Assembly (NCBI GenBank): GCA_938041335.1
Contig: CALIAF010000025.1
Coordinates: 62,001-126,000, forward strand
Origin: an uncultured Ulvibacter sp.
GTDB taxonomy: Bacteria; Bacteroidota; Bacteroidia; Flavobacteriales; Flavobacteriaceae
DNA length: 64,000 nt
Direction: 5' to 3'
Positions 27,258 to 36,838 of the stretch are shown piece by piece. The number at the start of each line of letters is the position of its first letter. The stretch's first letter is position 1. Under the pieces are notes generated by a model. That model was not told the origin of the DNA. It did not search any database and saw only the letters and a program-made list of their open reading frames with translations. A program made the translations under genes and the position numbers.

Positions 27258-28421
27258 TTGAAAGAATACTTAGTCCCCGTTTCTAAATCTGTAATTGCTC
27301 ATCGTGAGGTATTGCCTGCGGGCACTTTAGGGAAACAGCTTGATCTGCATATGGAAGGGGGTACTATTCCTGTTGTATCAAAAGCCAAGTTTGCTATTTT
27401 CGGAATACGCGAAAACCGTAACGATGTAGATTATATGGGGGCTGAGGTGAATTTTGAAAATTTCAGAAAAGCATTATACTCCTTATATCCAGGCAATTGG
27501 TCTGGTAAAATTATTGACCTAGGTGATATACAGAAAGGGGCTACAATAGCAGATACACTGTTTGCAGTGAAGCAAATAACAGAGGAGTTGTTGTTAAAAA
27601 AAGTGATTCCAATTATTTTAGGAGGAAGTCAAGATATGGCCTATGGGCAGTATAGAGCCTATGATGCCATTGGTAAAATGGTCAATTACGTAAATATAGA
27701 TGGTAGGTTTGATTTAGGTGATGCCGAGAAGCCTATGACCAATAAGTCGTATATAGGAAAGATCATTGTAGATGAGCCTTATAATTTGTTTAATTATTGC
27801 ACGATAGGGTACCAATCCTACTATAATCCGCCTCAAGAGATTGGATTGATGGACAAACTGTATTTTGATGCATTTAGACTGGGCGATATTGTAGCAGACA
27901 TTAAGAGTGTAGAACCACTGTTGAGAGATGCAGATATTGTGACCCTTGACGCGACCTCCATAAAAGGAGCTTTTTTGTCCATTTCTGGGGATGAAAGTCC
28001 CAATGGTTTTGACGGAAGAGAGATCTGTGCAGTATCAAGATATGCAGGAATTAGCAATAAAGTAACTTCATTTGGCGTTTATGAATTAAATGGGAGTACT
28101 GAAAGTAAAAGTGGAGCGATGTTAATTGCGCAAATGATTTGGTATTTTATAGAAGGGGTCAATTTTAGAGTGAAAGACGATGATTTTAACGATGAAAATT
28201 GCTTTACAACCTACAATGTACCGATAGATGATGAAATTTTAACATTTAAAAAGAGCAGTAAAACGGGGCGTTGGTGGATAGAATTACCTTTTATTTCAAA
28301 TGTTAATAATAAATTAAAAAGACAGACGTTATTACCTTGCACCTATGGCGATTATTTGGGTGCAATCCAACAGGAAATCCCCGAAAGATGGTACAAAGCC
28401 CGTAGGAAGAATGAAGTATAA
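27258..28421 (+). CDS. Arginase/formimidoylglutamase-fold protein with degenerate metal ligands
   Basis: The 387-residue protein of the ureohydrolase superfamily starts with TTG at 27258; the next in-frame ATG would remove the conserved VSKSVIAHR segment. The three metal-binding motifs are altered: GGDH reads GGSQD, DxHxD reads NIDGRFD, and the DxD motif (SxDxDxxDP) reads TLDATSIKG. A binuclear Mn centre is therefore unlikely and the protein may not be a hydrolase, despite the usual formimidoylglutamase label. It lies between topA and gldK, an arrangement common in the family, which hints at a link to gliding or envelope work (inference). Confidence 0.8.
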   Translation: MKEYLVPVSKSVIAHREVLPAGTLGKQLDLHMEGGTIPVVSKAKFAIFGIRENRNDVDYMGAEVNFENFRKALYSLYPGNWSGKIIDLGDIQKGATIADTLFAVKQITEELLLKKVIPIILGGSQDMAYGQYRAYDAIGKMVNYVNIDGRFDLGDAEKPMTNKSYIGKIIVDEPYNLFNYCTIGYQSYYNPPQEIGLMDKLYFDAFRLGDIVADIKSVEPLLRDADIVTLDATSIKGAFLSISGDESPNGFDGREICAVSRYAGISNKVTSFGVYELNGSTESKSGAMLIAQMIWYFIEGVNFRVKDDDFNDENCFTTYNVPIDDEILTFKKSSKTGRWWIELPFISNVNNKLKRQTLLPCTYGDYLGAIQQEIPERWYKARRKNEV

Positions 28422-28469
28422 ACAGTCAACTAAAATTAAAAAAGTTTTAAGGATTTTATAACATTATTG

Positions 28470-28500
28470 TTGTGTATTACACAATTTTTAGATACGTTTA
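28470..28500 (+). promoter_or_regulatory. gldK promoter with an overlapping dyad
   Basis: A TTG at 28470-28472 and TACGTTTA at 28493-28500 (one base from TAnnTTTG) are 20 bp apart. The TTG lies inside the perfect dyad TTGTGT-ATT-ACACAA (28470-28484), so a bound regulator would cover the -33 element. The start codon is 33 nt downstream. Confidence 0.5.
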
Positions 28501-28533
28501 CGCCCTTAAAATTTTGAATTTAACCTAAAATCT

Positions 28534-29907
28534 ATGAAGAAGTTTATTGCATTAGCTGCGATCGCTACCTTTTTGTTCAGTTGTAACTCTAGTGATAGAG
28601 GAGAATTAGTAGGAGCAAAAGGTAAAAAATGGTTCCCTGAAAAGCCTTACGGAATGACTTTAGTTCCAGGTGGTTCTTTTATAATGGGTAAAGCAGACGA
28701 TGACTTCGTTGCTGTAAACGATGCCCCAACAAAGACCGTTACTGTACGTTCATTTTATATGGATGAAACAGAAATTACAAATGCTGAATACCGTCAGTTT
28801 GTAGAATGGGTTCGTGATTCTACCGTACGTTTAAAACTTGCAGTCCTTGCAGACGAAGTAGGTGCCACTCCTGGAGATGGCGGAATTGGTGATTTTGCTT
28901 TTGATGATAATCAAGATGAAGAGAAATCTGCCTATGACCAGTATATGGAAGACAATTACTATGGTCTTGGTGAAGATTTTTATGCAGGAAGACGTATCAA
29001 TAGAAATATCGACCTTATTTGGGACACCCAACAATACCCAGATGAATATTATGTAGAGGTGATGGACAGTATGTATATCCCACTAGATGAGGCGTATAAT
29101 GGACAGCGTACTATTGACGTGACTAAATTAAAGTTTCAATATTCATATATGGATATTCAAGCTGCTGCTAAAAACCAGGACAAAAGAAGAAGAGACTTTA
29201 TTCAGAAAGAAGAGTTGATGATCTATCCTGATACTACCGTTTGGATAAAAGATTTTAATTATTCTTATAATGAGCCAATGCATAACGATTATTTCTGGCA
29301 CGAAGCTTATGGAGAATACCCTGTGGTAGGAATAAACTATAAGCAGGCAAAAGCATTTTGTGCTTGGCGTACTTTGTACAAAAACTCATTTCAGAAATCT
29401 AAAGGAAACAATTTTGTAAACTCTTTCCGTCTTCCTAGTGAAGCAGAATGGGAATATGCTGCTCGTGGTGGTCTAGAATCTGCTACTTTCCCTTGGGGAG
29501 GGCCGTATGCCAAAAATGACCGTGGTTGTTTCTTAGCAAATTTCAAGCCATTACGTGGTGATTATGCGGCAGATCAAGCCTTATATACAGTAGAGGCAGA
29601 TGCCTATGAGCCTAATGAATACAATCTGTATAATATGGCAGGTAACGTATCTGAGTGGGTAAACTCATCTTATGATGCTGCTTCTTATGAATATTCTTCA
29701 TCTATGAATCCAAGTGTAAACGACAATGACAATGCTCGTAAAGTAGTACGTGGTGGTTCTTGGAAAGATGTGGCCTACTTCTTACAGGTGAGTACTCGTG
29801 ATTATGAGTATGCAGATTCTGCACGTAGCTATATTGGATTCAGAACAGTACAAGATTACTTAGGTACTGACGTGACGTTAAATGAGCAATTTGGCGACGC
29901 GAGATAA
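28534..29907 (+). CDS. gldK: Gliding motility lipoprotein GldK
   Basis: The 457-residue protein has a lipoprotein signal (AIATFLFSC, Cys near 17) and a formylglycine-generating-enzyme (sulfatase-modifying factor) fold: GMTLVPGGSFIMGK, DETEITNAEYRQFV, FRLPSEAEWEYAARGG and GNVSEWV, ending with YIGFRTVQDYLG. GldK forms an outer-membrane-attached ring with GldN around the type IX secretion system. It is first in the gldKLMN cluster, preceded by its own promoter. Confidence 0.97.
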   Translation: MKKFIALAAIATFLFSCNSSDRGELVGAKGKKWFPEKPYGMTLVPGGSFIMGKADDDFVAVNDAPTKTVTVRSFYMDETEITNAEYRQFVEWVRDSTVRLKLAVLADEVGATPGDGGIGDFAFDDNQDEEKSAYDQYMEDNYYGLGEDFYAGRRINRNIDLIWDTQQYPDEYYVEVMDSMYIPLDEAYNGQRTIDVTKLKFQYSYMDIQAAAKNQDKRRRDFIQKEELMIYPDTTVWIKDFNYSYNEPMHNDYFWHEAYGEYPVVGINYKQAKAFCAWRTLYKNSFQKSKGNNFVNSFRLPSEAEWEYAARGGLESATFPWGGPYAKNDRGCFLANFKPLRGDYAADQALYTVEADAYEPNEYNLYNMAGNVSEWVNSSYDAASYEYSSSMNPSVNDNDNARKVVRGGSWKDVAYFLQVSTRDYEYADSARSYIGFRTVQDYLGTDVTLNEQFGDAR

Positions 29908-29977
29908 TCTCTTAAAATATATTAAACCCCAATTTTTTAATAAACTAAACTTAAACTAAACTAAAACTTACTTAATT

Positions 29978-30628
29978 ATGGCACAGTCTAAAGCAACTAA
30001 AAGACTTTTTAATATGGCCTACGGGCTTGGAGCATCAATCGTTATTATTGGTGCATTATTTAAAATCCTTCACTGGGATTTCGGTTTTCCATTTGATGGA
30101 AACACTTTATTAACTGTTGGTCTTGTTACAGAGGCAATCATTTTTGCGATTTCTGCTTTTGAGCCAATAGATGAAGATCTAGATTGGTCTTTAGTATACC
30201 CAGAGTTAGCTGGCGGTCTTACAACAGGTAAGAAAGCAAAGCAACCAGAAGATGCACAAGGGCTATTATCTAAAAAATTAGATGAAATGCTAAAAGATGC
30301 ACGTATTGATGGAGAAATGATGAATAGTCTTTCTACTAGTATCAAATCTTTTGAAGGAGCCGCTAAAGGTATGGCGCCAACTGCAGAGGCAATGAGCTCT
30401 ACTAAAAAATATAGCGAAGAGATGGCAATGGCTGCTGCACAAATGGAGTCTTTAAATAGCCTTTATAAAGTACAAGTAGAATCTACAAGTCGTCAGACTG
30501 AGGTAAATGAGCGCGTAGCAGAAAATGCGGAGCAACTTAAATCTCAAATGGAGCACTTAACAACGAGCCTTTCTTCTCTTAATGGAGTTTACGGTGGTAT
30601 GTTATCTGCAATGGGAAAAAACAGTTAA
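29978..30628 (+). CDS. gldL: Gliding motility protein GldL, T9SS motor subunit
   Basis: The 216-residue inner-membrane protein has two helices (about 13-31 and 43-62). The second contains Glu52 (VTEAIIFAISAF), which corresponds by position to the functionally important glutamate in the second helix of characterised GldL. The rest is a cytoplasmic helical domain. With GldM it forms the proton-driven motor for type IX secretion and gliding. The 70-bp spacer from gldK contains CTAAA repeats. Confidence 0.96.
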   Translation: MAQSKATKRLFNMAYGLGASIVIIGALFKILHWDFGFPFDGNTLLTVGLVTEAIIFAISAFEPIDEDLDWSLVYPELAGGLTTGKKAKQPEDAQGLLSKKLDEMLKDARIDGEMMNSLSTSIKSFEGAAKGMAPTAEAMSSTKKYSEEMAMAAAQMESLNSLYKVQVESTSRQTEVNERVAENAEQLKSQMEHLTTSLSSLNGVYGGMLSAMGKNS

Positions 30629-30668
30629 GATAGTTTTCAACGAATATTAATTTTAAAACAAATTTAAA

Positions 30669-32246
30669 ATGGCAGGAGGAAAACTATCCGCAAGACAAAA
30701 GATGATTAACCTGATGTATCTGGTTTTCATCGCGATGTTGGCATTAAATATGTCAAAAGAAGTGCTATCTGCATTTGGTTCAATTAATGAAAAATTGGCC
30801 AGAGCAAATACGAGCTACGAAACGAAAAACGCTAAAGCTTTAACAGATTTAACCGCTAAAGAAGGTGAAAATGAAAAAGCAAAAGAAACAGCAGATATCG
30901 CGAGACAAGCGAATAAGCTGTCTAACGATTATGTAGGGTTTATCGAGACTCAGAAATCTATGTTAACAGCAGATTTAGAGGATGCTACAGACTATGAGAC
31001 TATGGACACGTCTAGTTTACTTGACCAAACTTATTTTGAAGGTGGAAACCTAACAGAAGCGGGTCAAAAGTATATGGATGAGATGGACAAGTATAAAAAT
31101 GGAATGATTGCTTTAATGGGTGATAATAATCCAGAATTAGTGGCGCAGGTGAAAAATGATTTCAACACGGCTGATATCAAGGTGGGTGAAGGTCCTTCTG
31201 CAACTACTCAAAATTTTATCAATTACAATTTTGTTGGTTTTCCAATGATTTCGTCTATTACTAAAATGACGCAAACTCAGAATGATGTGAAGTCAGTAGA
31301 AAATGAGTTAATGACGAAGTTATTAGCTGGTAACCTAAAGGCATTGACTAATATTTCTGAAGCGAATTACGAAACGGTAATGACTACCTCAAAAGGTGCT
31401 TATTATTCAAGTGATAGCTTTGATGGTGTACTTGGACTTGGTCGTGTAGATGAATCTACAAAACCAGAAAGAGTAGAACTTAAAATAGACGGAAGACCTA
31501 TACGTGCAGATCAGTACGAGTTTATGGGCGGTAGAATTGCGCTTAAAATGGGTGCAGGTGGAGTTGGAGAACACAAAATAACAGGTAACCTTATCTATTT
31601 ACAAGATGGTAAAGAAGTAGTTGTTAAAGTTGAAAAAAGCTATACAACCATTGGTAAACCTAACTCTGCAACTATTGCTGCAGATAAAATGAACGTTGTT
31701 TATCGTGGTGTATCTAACCCAATGACTATTGATTTTGCTGGTATCAACCCAAGTAAAGTAAATGCTTCGGCACCTGGTTTATCTAAAAAATCTGGAACAT
31801 CTTATACGATGACTCCTGGCTCTGGGCGTGAAGTAACAATTAGCGTTAGTGCTACATTACCTAACGGTGGTGGTGGCGTTTCAGATAAAGCTACTTTCCG
31901 TATTAAAGATATCCCAAGACCTACTGGAGCCATTCGTGGTGAAGACGGTAATGGAGGTTGTGTAAAAATGCAGCGTCAAGGACTAGAAAAATCTAGTGTT
32001 AGTGCAAAATTAGATGATTTTGATTTTGACCTTAAACTTGATGTTACAGGATTTAGCTTTAAAGTGAGCGGGCAACCAACAATTAAGGTAAGCGGTAGAA
32101 AATTGAACGGTGCAGCTTCAAGTGCTTTAAGAAAAGCGAAGAGAGGTGAAACGGTTCAGATATATGATATCAACGCTAAAATATCTGGTAATTCAGGTTA
32201 TAAGTTGAAAAAAATATCTCCTATCTGTATAGAATTGACAAACTAG
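30669..32246 (+). CDS. gldM: Gliding motility protein GldM, T9SS motor subunit
   Basis: The 525-residue protein has one N-terminal membrane helix (MINLMYLVFIAMLALNMS, about 12-29), which packs with GldL. A long periplasmic part follows, made of a helical bundle (about 40-220) and several beta domains ending with a conserved CIELTN. It carries torque or conformational change from the membrane to the GldK/GldN ring. The gene lies 40 bp after gldL. Confidence 0.96.
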   Translation: MAGGKLSARQKMINLMYLVFIAMLALNMSKEVLSAFGSINEKLARANTSYETKNAKALTDLTAKEGENEKAKETADIARQANKLSNDYVGFIETQKSMLTADLEDATDYETMDTSSLLDQTYFEGGNLTEAGQKYMDEMDKYKNGMIALMGDNNPELVAQVKNDFNTADIKVGEGPSATTQNFINYNFVGFPMISSITKMTQTQNDVKSVENELMTKLLAGNLKALTNISEANYETVMTTSKGAYYSSDSFDGVLGLGRVDESTKPERVELKIDGRPIRADQYEFMGGRIALKMGAGGVGEHKITGNLIYLQDGKEVVVKVEKSYTTIGKPNSATIAADKMNVVYRGVSNPMTIDFAGINPSKVNASAPGLSKKSGTSYTMTPGSGREVTISVSATLPNGGGGVSDKATFRIKDIPRPTGAIRGEDGNGGCVKMQRQGLEKSSVSAKLDDFDFDLKLDVTGFSFKVSGQPTIKVSGRKLNGAASSALRKAKRGETVQIYDINAKISGNSGYKLKKISPICIELTN

Positions 32247-32263
32247 AATTAAAATAATACACT

Positions 32264-33169
32264 ATGACTATTAAAAATGTTGTTTTAACTGGAGCGATTG
32301 CATTATTTGCGACGGCTACTTCTGTAGCGCAGATCAATATATTGAATGCCGAAACTCCAGACGATATAGGCAAGAAGACAGCAGCTCAAATTGAGTACGA
32401 CAACGATGAGCCGTTACCATACGGTTATGTTGACGAACGCGATGTGCTGTGGTCTAAAGCTACTTGGGAGTTCGTTGATCTTGATGAACGTGTTAACTTT
32501 CCATTATACTACCCTATTGACACCAACAACATAGGTAGTGATAGAAGATCTTTATATGATGTACTTGTAACTGCGATGAAAAACGGTGAAATTACAGAAG
32601 TATATTCAGATTCTTATTTTACTGAGAAAAGAAGCCTTGGAGATCTAGATGCATCTTTAGTATATAGAGATACGACAGATTATGGTATTGATCAGTTTAA
32701 TGCAGATGGTTTTGTAGATGACGAATATATACGTGAGTTTACATTAGATGCTGCAGATATAGAAGGTTGGAAAATGAGAGGGCTTTGGTACATTGACAAA
32801 CGTCAAGGTGAGCTTAAGTATCGTTTATTGGGCCTTTGTCCAGTAGCAGGAGAAGCTCGTTCTAAGGCATTTGATGATGAAGGTGGTAGCGATGATACCG
32901 TAGATTTGTTTTGGGTATTTTTCCCAGCGGCACGTGAGACTTTGCATCAATCAAAAGCTTTTAACCGTAAGAATACGTCACAACCCATCTCTTATGATCA
33001 CCTCTTAAATTCAAGACGCTTTAGTGGCTTGGTTTATAAAGAGGACAATGTTCAGGGCGATAGAGAAGTTAATGAATACATAGTCGATAACTCATTAATG
33101 CAACTCTTAGAATCAGATCGTATTCGTGAACAAGTTCGTAACATCGAAATTGATCTCTGGAACTATTAA
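32264..33169 (+). CDS. gldN: Gliding motility protein GldN
   Basis: The 301-residue protein has a signal peptide (TGAIALFATATSVAQ) and then the GldN domain, including DVLWSKATWEFVDLDERVN, a central WKMRGLWYIDKRQGELKYR and LFWVFFPAARE. It pairs with GldK in the periplasmic ring of the type IX secretion system. It is the last gene of the cluster, followed 22 bp later by a terminator. Confidence 0.96.
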   Translation: MTIKNVVLTGAIALFATATSVAQINILNAETPDDIGKKTAAQIEYDNDEPLPYGYVDERDVLWSKATWEFVDLDERVNFPLYYPIDTNNIGSDRRSLYDVLVTAMKNGEITEVYSDSYFTEKRSLGDLDASLVYRDTTDYGIDQFNADGFVDDEYIREFTLDAADIEGWKMRGLWYIDKRQGELKYRLLGLCPVAGEARSKAFDDEGGSDDTVDLFWVFFPAARETLHQSKAFNRKNTSQPISYDHLLNSRRFSGLVYKEDNVQGDREVNEYIVDNSLMQLLESDRIREQVRNIEIDLWNY

Positions 33170-33191
33170 TAGTTTATGAAGTAATAGATAT

Positions 33192-33220
33192 AAAGCCTCC
33201 TTTTTTAGGAGGCTTTTTTT
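33192..33220 (+). terminator. Terminator of gldKLMN
   Basis: A 9-bp stem AAAGCCTCC/GGAGGCTTT with a 7-nt loop is followed by further T. Confidence 0.88.
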
Positions 33221-33256
33221 ATGCTGAAATTTTAAGGCGTCAACACCGTTAAAAAG

Positions 33257-33264
33257 TATCTTTG
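33257..33264 (+). promoter_or_regulatory. -7 box (TATCTTTG) of the FAD oxidoreductase gene
   Basis: It matches TAnnTTTG exactly and ends 4 nt before the GTG start at 33269, which implies a leaderless or nearly leaderless mRNA. Confidence 0.6.
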
Positions 33265-33268
33265 CCTT

Positions 33269-34339
33269 GTGAAAAATGTGGATTACATCATTGTAGGTTT
33301 TGGTATTGCAGGGCTATGTTTTGCTGAAACTTTAAGGCAACATAATCGCTCTTTTGTTGTAATTGCAGACGCTAAAAGTGGAGCAACATCAGCCTCTGGA
33401 GGGGTGCTTAATCCTACCGTACTCAAACGCTTTACTGCGGCTTGGAAAGCCAACGAGTTTCAAGATAAGGCCATACCGTTTTATAAAGAAATAGAACGTT
33501 ATCTTGAGGTGCCTATCATTTCCGAAGTGAAGATTAAACGTATTCTAAACTCGATTGAAGAACAAAATGACTGGATGGTGGCAAGTGATAAAAATGAATT
33601 AAAAACGTTTTTAAATCCAAACTTGACAGCATCAACGAATAAGTATATAAACGCACCTTATCATTTAGGCATTGTTAGTGGGGGGCATCATTTAAAACCA
33701 GAAGTACTTCTTGATGCCTACATAGAAAAATTAGAAAAAGAAGGAAGGTATGCTAAAGATGATTTTGACCATACCCAACTAGAAGTAACTGAAACTAAGG
33801 TTCAATATAAAGATTGGGCTGCAAAACACATTGTTTTTGCAGAGGGTGCAAAAGTGGTTGAGAATCCATTTTTTCCTTATCAAGATCCTTTTACTAATAA
33901 ATCTGTTTTAATAGGTAATAAAGGGGACTACGTTATTGTAAAGGCGCCAGAATTAAATGTTTCTTCCATATTAAAAGGAGGTATGATGCTTATCCCTTTA
34001 GGTGATGGTCTCTATAAAATAGGAGCGACCTATGACCGTCATATCTATGATGCAATACCATCTCCAGAAAAACGCGAGGAGATCTTGCTTAAACTTAACA
34101 AAATGATTTCCTGCCCTTTTGAGGTGGTTAATCAAGTAGCGGGAGTTCGTCCCACCATAAAAGATAGAAGACCACTTATTGGTTTACTTAAAGGGCAGTC
34201 AAGGATAGCATTTTTAAATGGTTTAGGGACCAGAGGACTTTCTATGGCGCCCTTAGTGTCGTTTTGGTTATTAAGGCAATTAGAAGCAGGAGAAAAGCTA
34301 CCCCTAGAAGTTGATATCAATCGTTTTTTGAAGCCTTAG
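33269..34339 (+). CDS. FAD-dependent amino-acid oxidoreductase (DAO family)
   Basis: The 356-residue protein starts with a Rossmann FAD-binding segment (VDYIIVGFGIAGLCFAETL, about 4-22). It continues through ATSASGGVLNPTV and ends with the C-terminal FAD motif region VAGVRPTIKDRRPLIG ... LNGLGTRGLSMAPLVS. This is the DAO fold of glycine oxidase and related deaminating enzymes. The GTG at 33269 directly follows a -7 box. The substrate is unknown. Its 3' end overlaps the convergent DUF983 gene by 23 bp. Confidence 0.87.
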   Translation: MKNVDYIIVGFGIAGLCFAETLRQHNRSFVVIADAKSGATSASGGVLNPTVLKRFTAAWKANEFQDKAIPFYKEIERYLEVPIISEVKIKRILNSIEEQNDWMVASDKNELKTFLNPNLTASTNKYINAPYHLGIVSGGHHLKPEVLLDAYIEKLEKEGRYAKDDFDHTQLEVTETKVQYKDWAAKHIVFAEGAKVVENPFFPYQDPFTNKSVLIGNKGDYVIVKAPELNVSSILKGGMMLIPLGDGLYKIGATYDRHIYDAIPSPEKREEILLKLNKMISCPFEVVNQVAGVRPTIKDRRPLIGLLKGQSRIAFLNGLGTRGLSMAPLVSFWLLRQLEAGEKLPLEVDINRFLKP

Positions 34340-34706
34340 CTTTGGTCTTATCATAACTCATAAACATATTAATCCATATATTTCTGGAGACGCGAGCGAT
34401 TAGCGGTAAAAACAGGACTAATGCCGCTATTAAACTTATAAATGAAGCAAATAAGCTAAAGTGTAAACTCCAATATGCAATCACGAATGCAGCTGTTGCA
34501 ACGGCGATACCTACTCCATAACTTACATACATAGCTCCTATAAAAAACGAGGGCTCCATTCTGTACTTTGTGTCACAATGAGAACAACGCTCGTGCATGT
34601 TTAGTGTTTCTGAAATCTTATACGCATTCCTATTTGTATACATTTTTCCAATATGACATACAGGACATGTTCCGGTAAAAATGCTGTATAGTTTTGTTCC
34701 TTTCAT
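34317..34706 (-). CDS. DUF983 family membrane protein
   Basis: The 129-residue protein has an N-terminal zinc-ribbon-like part with two Cys pairs (GTCPVCHIGKM and CSHC) and two membrane helices (about 55-75 and 80-105). It matches DUF983 of Bacteroidota and Proteobacteria, whose function is unknown. A hairpin lies 6 nt before the start codon. Confidence 0.88.
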   Translation of the reverse strand: MKGTKLYSIFTGTCPVCHIGKMYTNRNAYKISETLNMHERCSHCDTKYRMEPSFFIGAMYVSYGVGIAVATAAFVIAYWSLHFSLFASFISLIAALVLFLPLIARVSRNIWINMFMSYDKTKAKASKND

Positions 34707-34712
34707 GTTTAT

Positions 34713-34730
34713 TTTCCGACTAGACGGAAA
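34713..34730. repeat. Hairpin upstream of the DUF983 gene (TTTCCG...CGGAAA)
   Basis: A 6-bp stem with a 6-nt loop lies 6 nt before the start codon. It is a diverged relative of the TTCCCGC/GCGGGAA hairpins in size and position. Confidence 0.6.
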
Positions 34731-34912
34731 TCTTTTTGGGCGCTAAATTTATTATTAAAGCGATTTCTTGTTTCTGCGGAAATTCTAAACCATTAAAGTG
34801 GTTTTGAATCTTTAAAATTTTCGCGTAAGCTGTATTTTTTTAACACTACAAAATTAAGCATCTTTGCAAAAATTGAATACGGCTATTGTGTTCTTTTTAA
34901 TCAATATTATTT

Positions 34913-36832
34913 ATGCTTAATATACATAACCTATCTGTCTCATTTCAAGGAGAGTATTTATTTGAAAAAATCACGTTTCAATTGGGTGGAGGAACTCGTG
35001 TGGGTCTCGTAGGAAAAAACGGTGCAGGAAAGTCTACTTTACTTAAAATTATCTCTGGAGAGCAAGAGTATGATGACGGTTCTATTGCGATGGATAAAGA
35101 ATTGTCTATCGGTTTCTTAAAACAAGATATTGATTTTACAAAAGGCCGTACCGTTCTTGAAGAATCGTACCAAGCGTTTATTGAAATTAAAAAATACGAA
35201 AAGCAGTTAGAAGACATAAACACACAGCTCGCTACCAGAACAGATTATGAAAGCGAAGGCTATAACCAGTTGATGATTGACCTTAATGAGGTGCAAGAGC
35301 AATATGAAATACACGGAGGTTATAACTATCAAGGAGAGACAGAACGTATTTTGCAAGGTTTAGGTTTTCAGAGAGAAGATTTTAATAAGATTACAGAGAC
35401 CTTCTCTGGAGGTTGGCGTATGCGTATTGAACTGGCTAAATTATTGCTTCAAAACAATGATATCTTATTGCTGGATGAGCCTACTAACCACCTTGATATA
35501 GAGTCTATATTGTGGTTAGAAGAGTTTTTGCGTAATTATCCTGGAGCCGTTGTTGTGGTGAGTCACGATAAGATGTTTCTTGATAATGTAACGAACAGAA
35601 CTATAGAGATATCTTTAGGTAAAATCTATGATTATAAACAGCCATATACCAAGTACTTAGTACAGCGTAAAGAGCTTAGAGAGCAACAATTAGCTTCTCA
35701 GAAAAATCAGCAAAAGCAGATTGAGCATACAGAAAAACTGATTTCTAAGTTTAAAGCCAAAGCAAGTAAGGCCACCATGGCACAATCGCTGGTGAAAAAG
35801 TTAGATAAAATAGATCGTATTGTGGTAGATGAAGATGATAACTCTGTAATGTCCTTGCGTTTTCCTATTAGTAAAGTACCTGGAAAAGTGGTGATACAAG
35901 CTAAGGGCGTCTCTAAAGATTATGGAGATAAGAAAGTCTTACAAGGAGTAGATCTAATGATAGAGCGCGATGCAAAAGTGGCATTTGTGGGGCAAAACGG
36001 ACAAGGAAAATCTACACTTGCAAAAATTATTGTGAATGAAATTCCGCATGGCGGCGTGCTTGAGTTAGGTCATAATGTGCAAATAGGCTATTTCGCACAA
36101 AACCAAGCAGAATATTTAGATGGTACAAAAACGGTAGAAGACACCATGTTAGATGCCGCAGATGAAAGAACACGGCCCTTAGTGCGTAATATTTTAGGAT
36201 CTTTTCTTTTTAGAGGTGATGAAGTTGAAAAATATGTACGCGTATTAAGTGGAGGAGAACGTAATCGACTTGCGCTTGCAAAACTATTATTACAGCCCTT
36301 TAATGTGTTAGTGATGGATGAGCCCACCAATCACTTAGATATAAAATCTAAAAATGTTTTAAAAGATGCCTGTAAAAACTTTGAAGGCACCTTACTGTTA
36401 GTGAGTCACGACAGAGATTTTCTGCAAGGCTTGACAGATAAGGTCTATGAGTTTAAAGACCATAAAATAAAAGAATACTTAGGAGATATTGATTATTTCT
36501 TAGAACAACGAAATATAGAGAACCTTCGCGAGGCAGAAAAGCGAACGGTAGTAGCAAAAGAAGTGAAAGCCGATGTTAAGGCAGGGAAGCAGTCTTATGA
36601 AGATCAAAAAAAGGAGAAATCGCTTACAAATCGTTTGAGTAAAATTGAATCAAAAATTAATAAGCTAGAGCGAGATGTAAAAGCCATTGATGTGGAGCTT
36701 GCTATCAATTATGAAGAGACCATAGCTAAAGATGGTTTCTTTGATAGCTATCAAGCAAAGAAGGATGAAGTAGTGAAACTTATGGGTGATTGGGAAGATG
36801 TTACTACTCAATTAGAATCTTTAAATTCTTAA
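34913..36832 (+). CDS. ABC-F family ATPase (Uup/EttA-like)
   Basis: The 639-residue protein has two ABC domains and no membrane segments. The first has Walker A GKNGAGKST, signature FSGGWRMR and Walker B LLLDEPTNHLD. The second has GQNGQGKST, LSGGERNR and LVMDEPTNHLD. Between them is the charged linker (about 235-305) typical of ABC-F proteins that bind the ribosomal E site. A C-terminal coiled coil (about 550-639, KSLTNRLSKIESKINKLERD) matches the Uup subgroup. It probably acts in translation or ribosome maintenance; the exact member is not certain. Confidence 0.92.
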   Translation: MLNIHNLSVSFQGEYLFEKITFQLGGGTRVGLVGKNGAGKSTLLKIISGEQEYDDGSIAMDKELSIGFLKQDIDFTKGRTVLEESYQAFIEIKKYEKQLEDINTQLATRTDYESEGYNQLMIDLNEVQEQYEIHGGYNYQGETERILQGLGFQREDFNKITETFSGGWRMRIELAKLLLQNNDILLLDEPTNHLDIESILWLEEFLRNYPGAVVVVSHDKMFLDNVTNRTIEISLGKIYDYKQPYTKYLVQRKELREQQLASQKNQQKQIEHTEKLISKFKAKASKATMAQSLVKKLDKIDRIVVDEDDNSVMSLRFPISKVPGKVVIQAKGVSKDYGDKKVLQGVDLMIERDAKVAFVGQNGQGKSTLAKIIVNEIPHGGVLELGHNVQIGYFAQNQAEYLDGTKTVEDTMLDAADERTRPLVRNILGSFLFRGDEVEKYVRVLSGGERNRLALAKLLLQPFNVLVMDEPTNHLDIKSKNVLKDACKNFEGTLLLVSHDRDFLQGLTDKVYEFKDHKIKEYLGDIDYFLEQRNIENLREAEKRTVVAKEVKADVKAGKQSYEDQKKEKSLTNRLSKIESKINKLERDVKAIDVELAINYEETIAKDGFFDSYQAKKDEVVKLMGDWEDVTTQLESLNS

Positions 36833-36838
36833 TATATC

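Noticed and set aside
29937-29970. CTAAA direct repeats before gldL as a regulatory element
   Set aside because: An A-rich leader is normal before Bacteroidota genes, and the repeat is short enough for chance or slippage.
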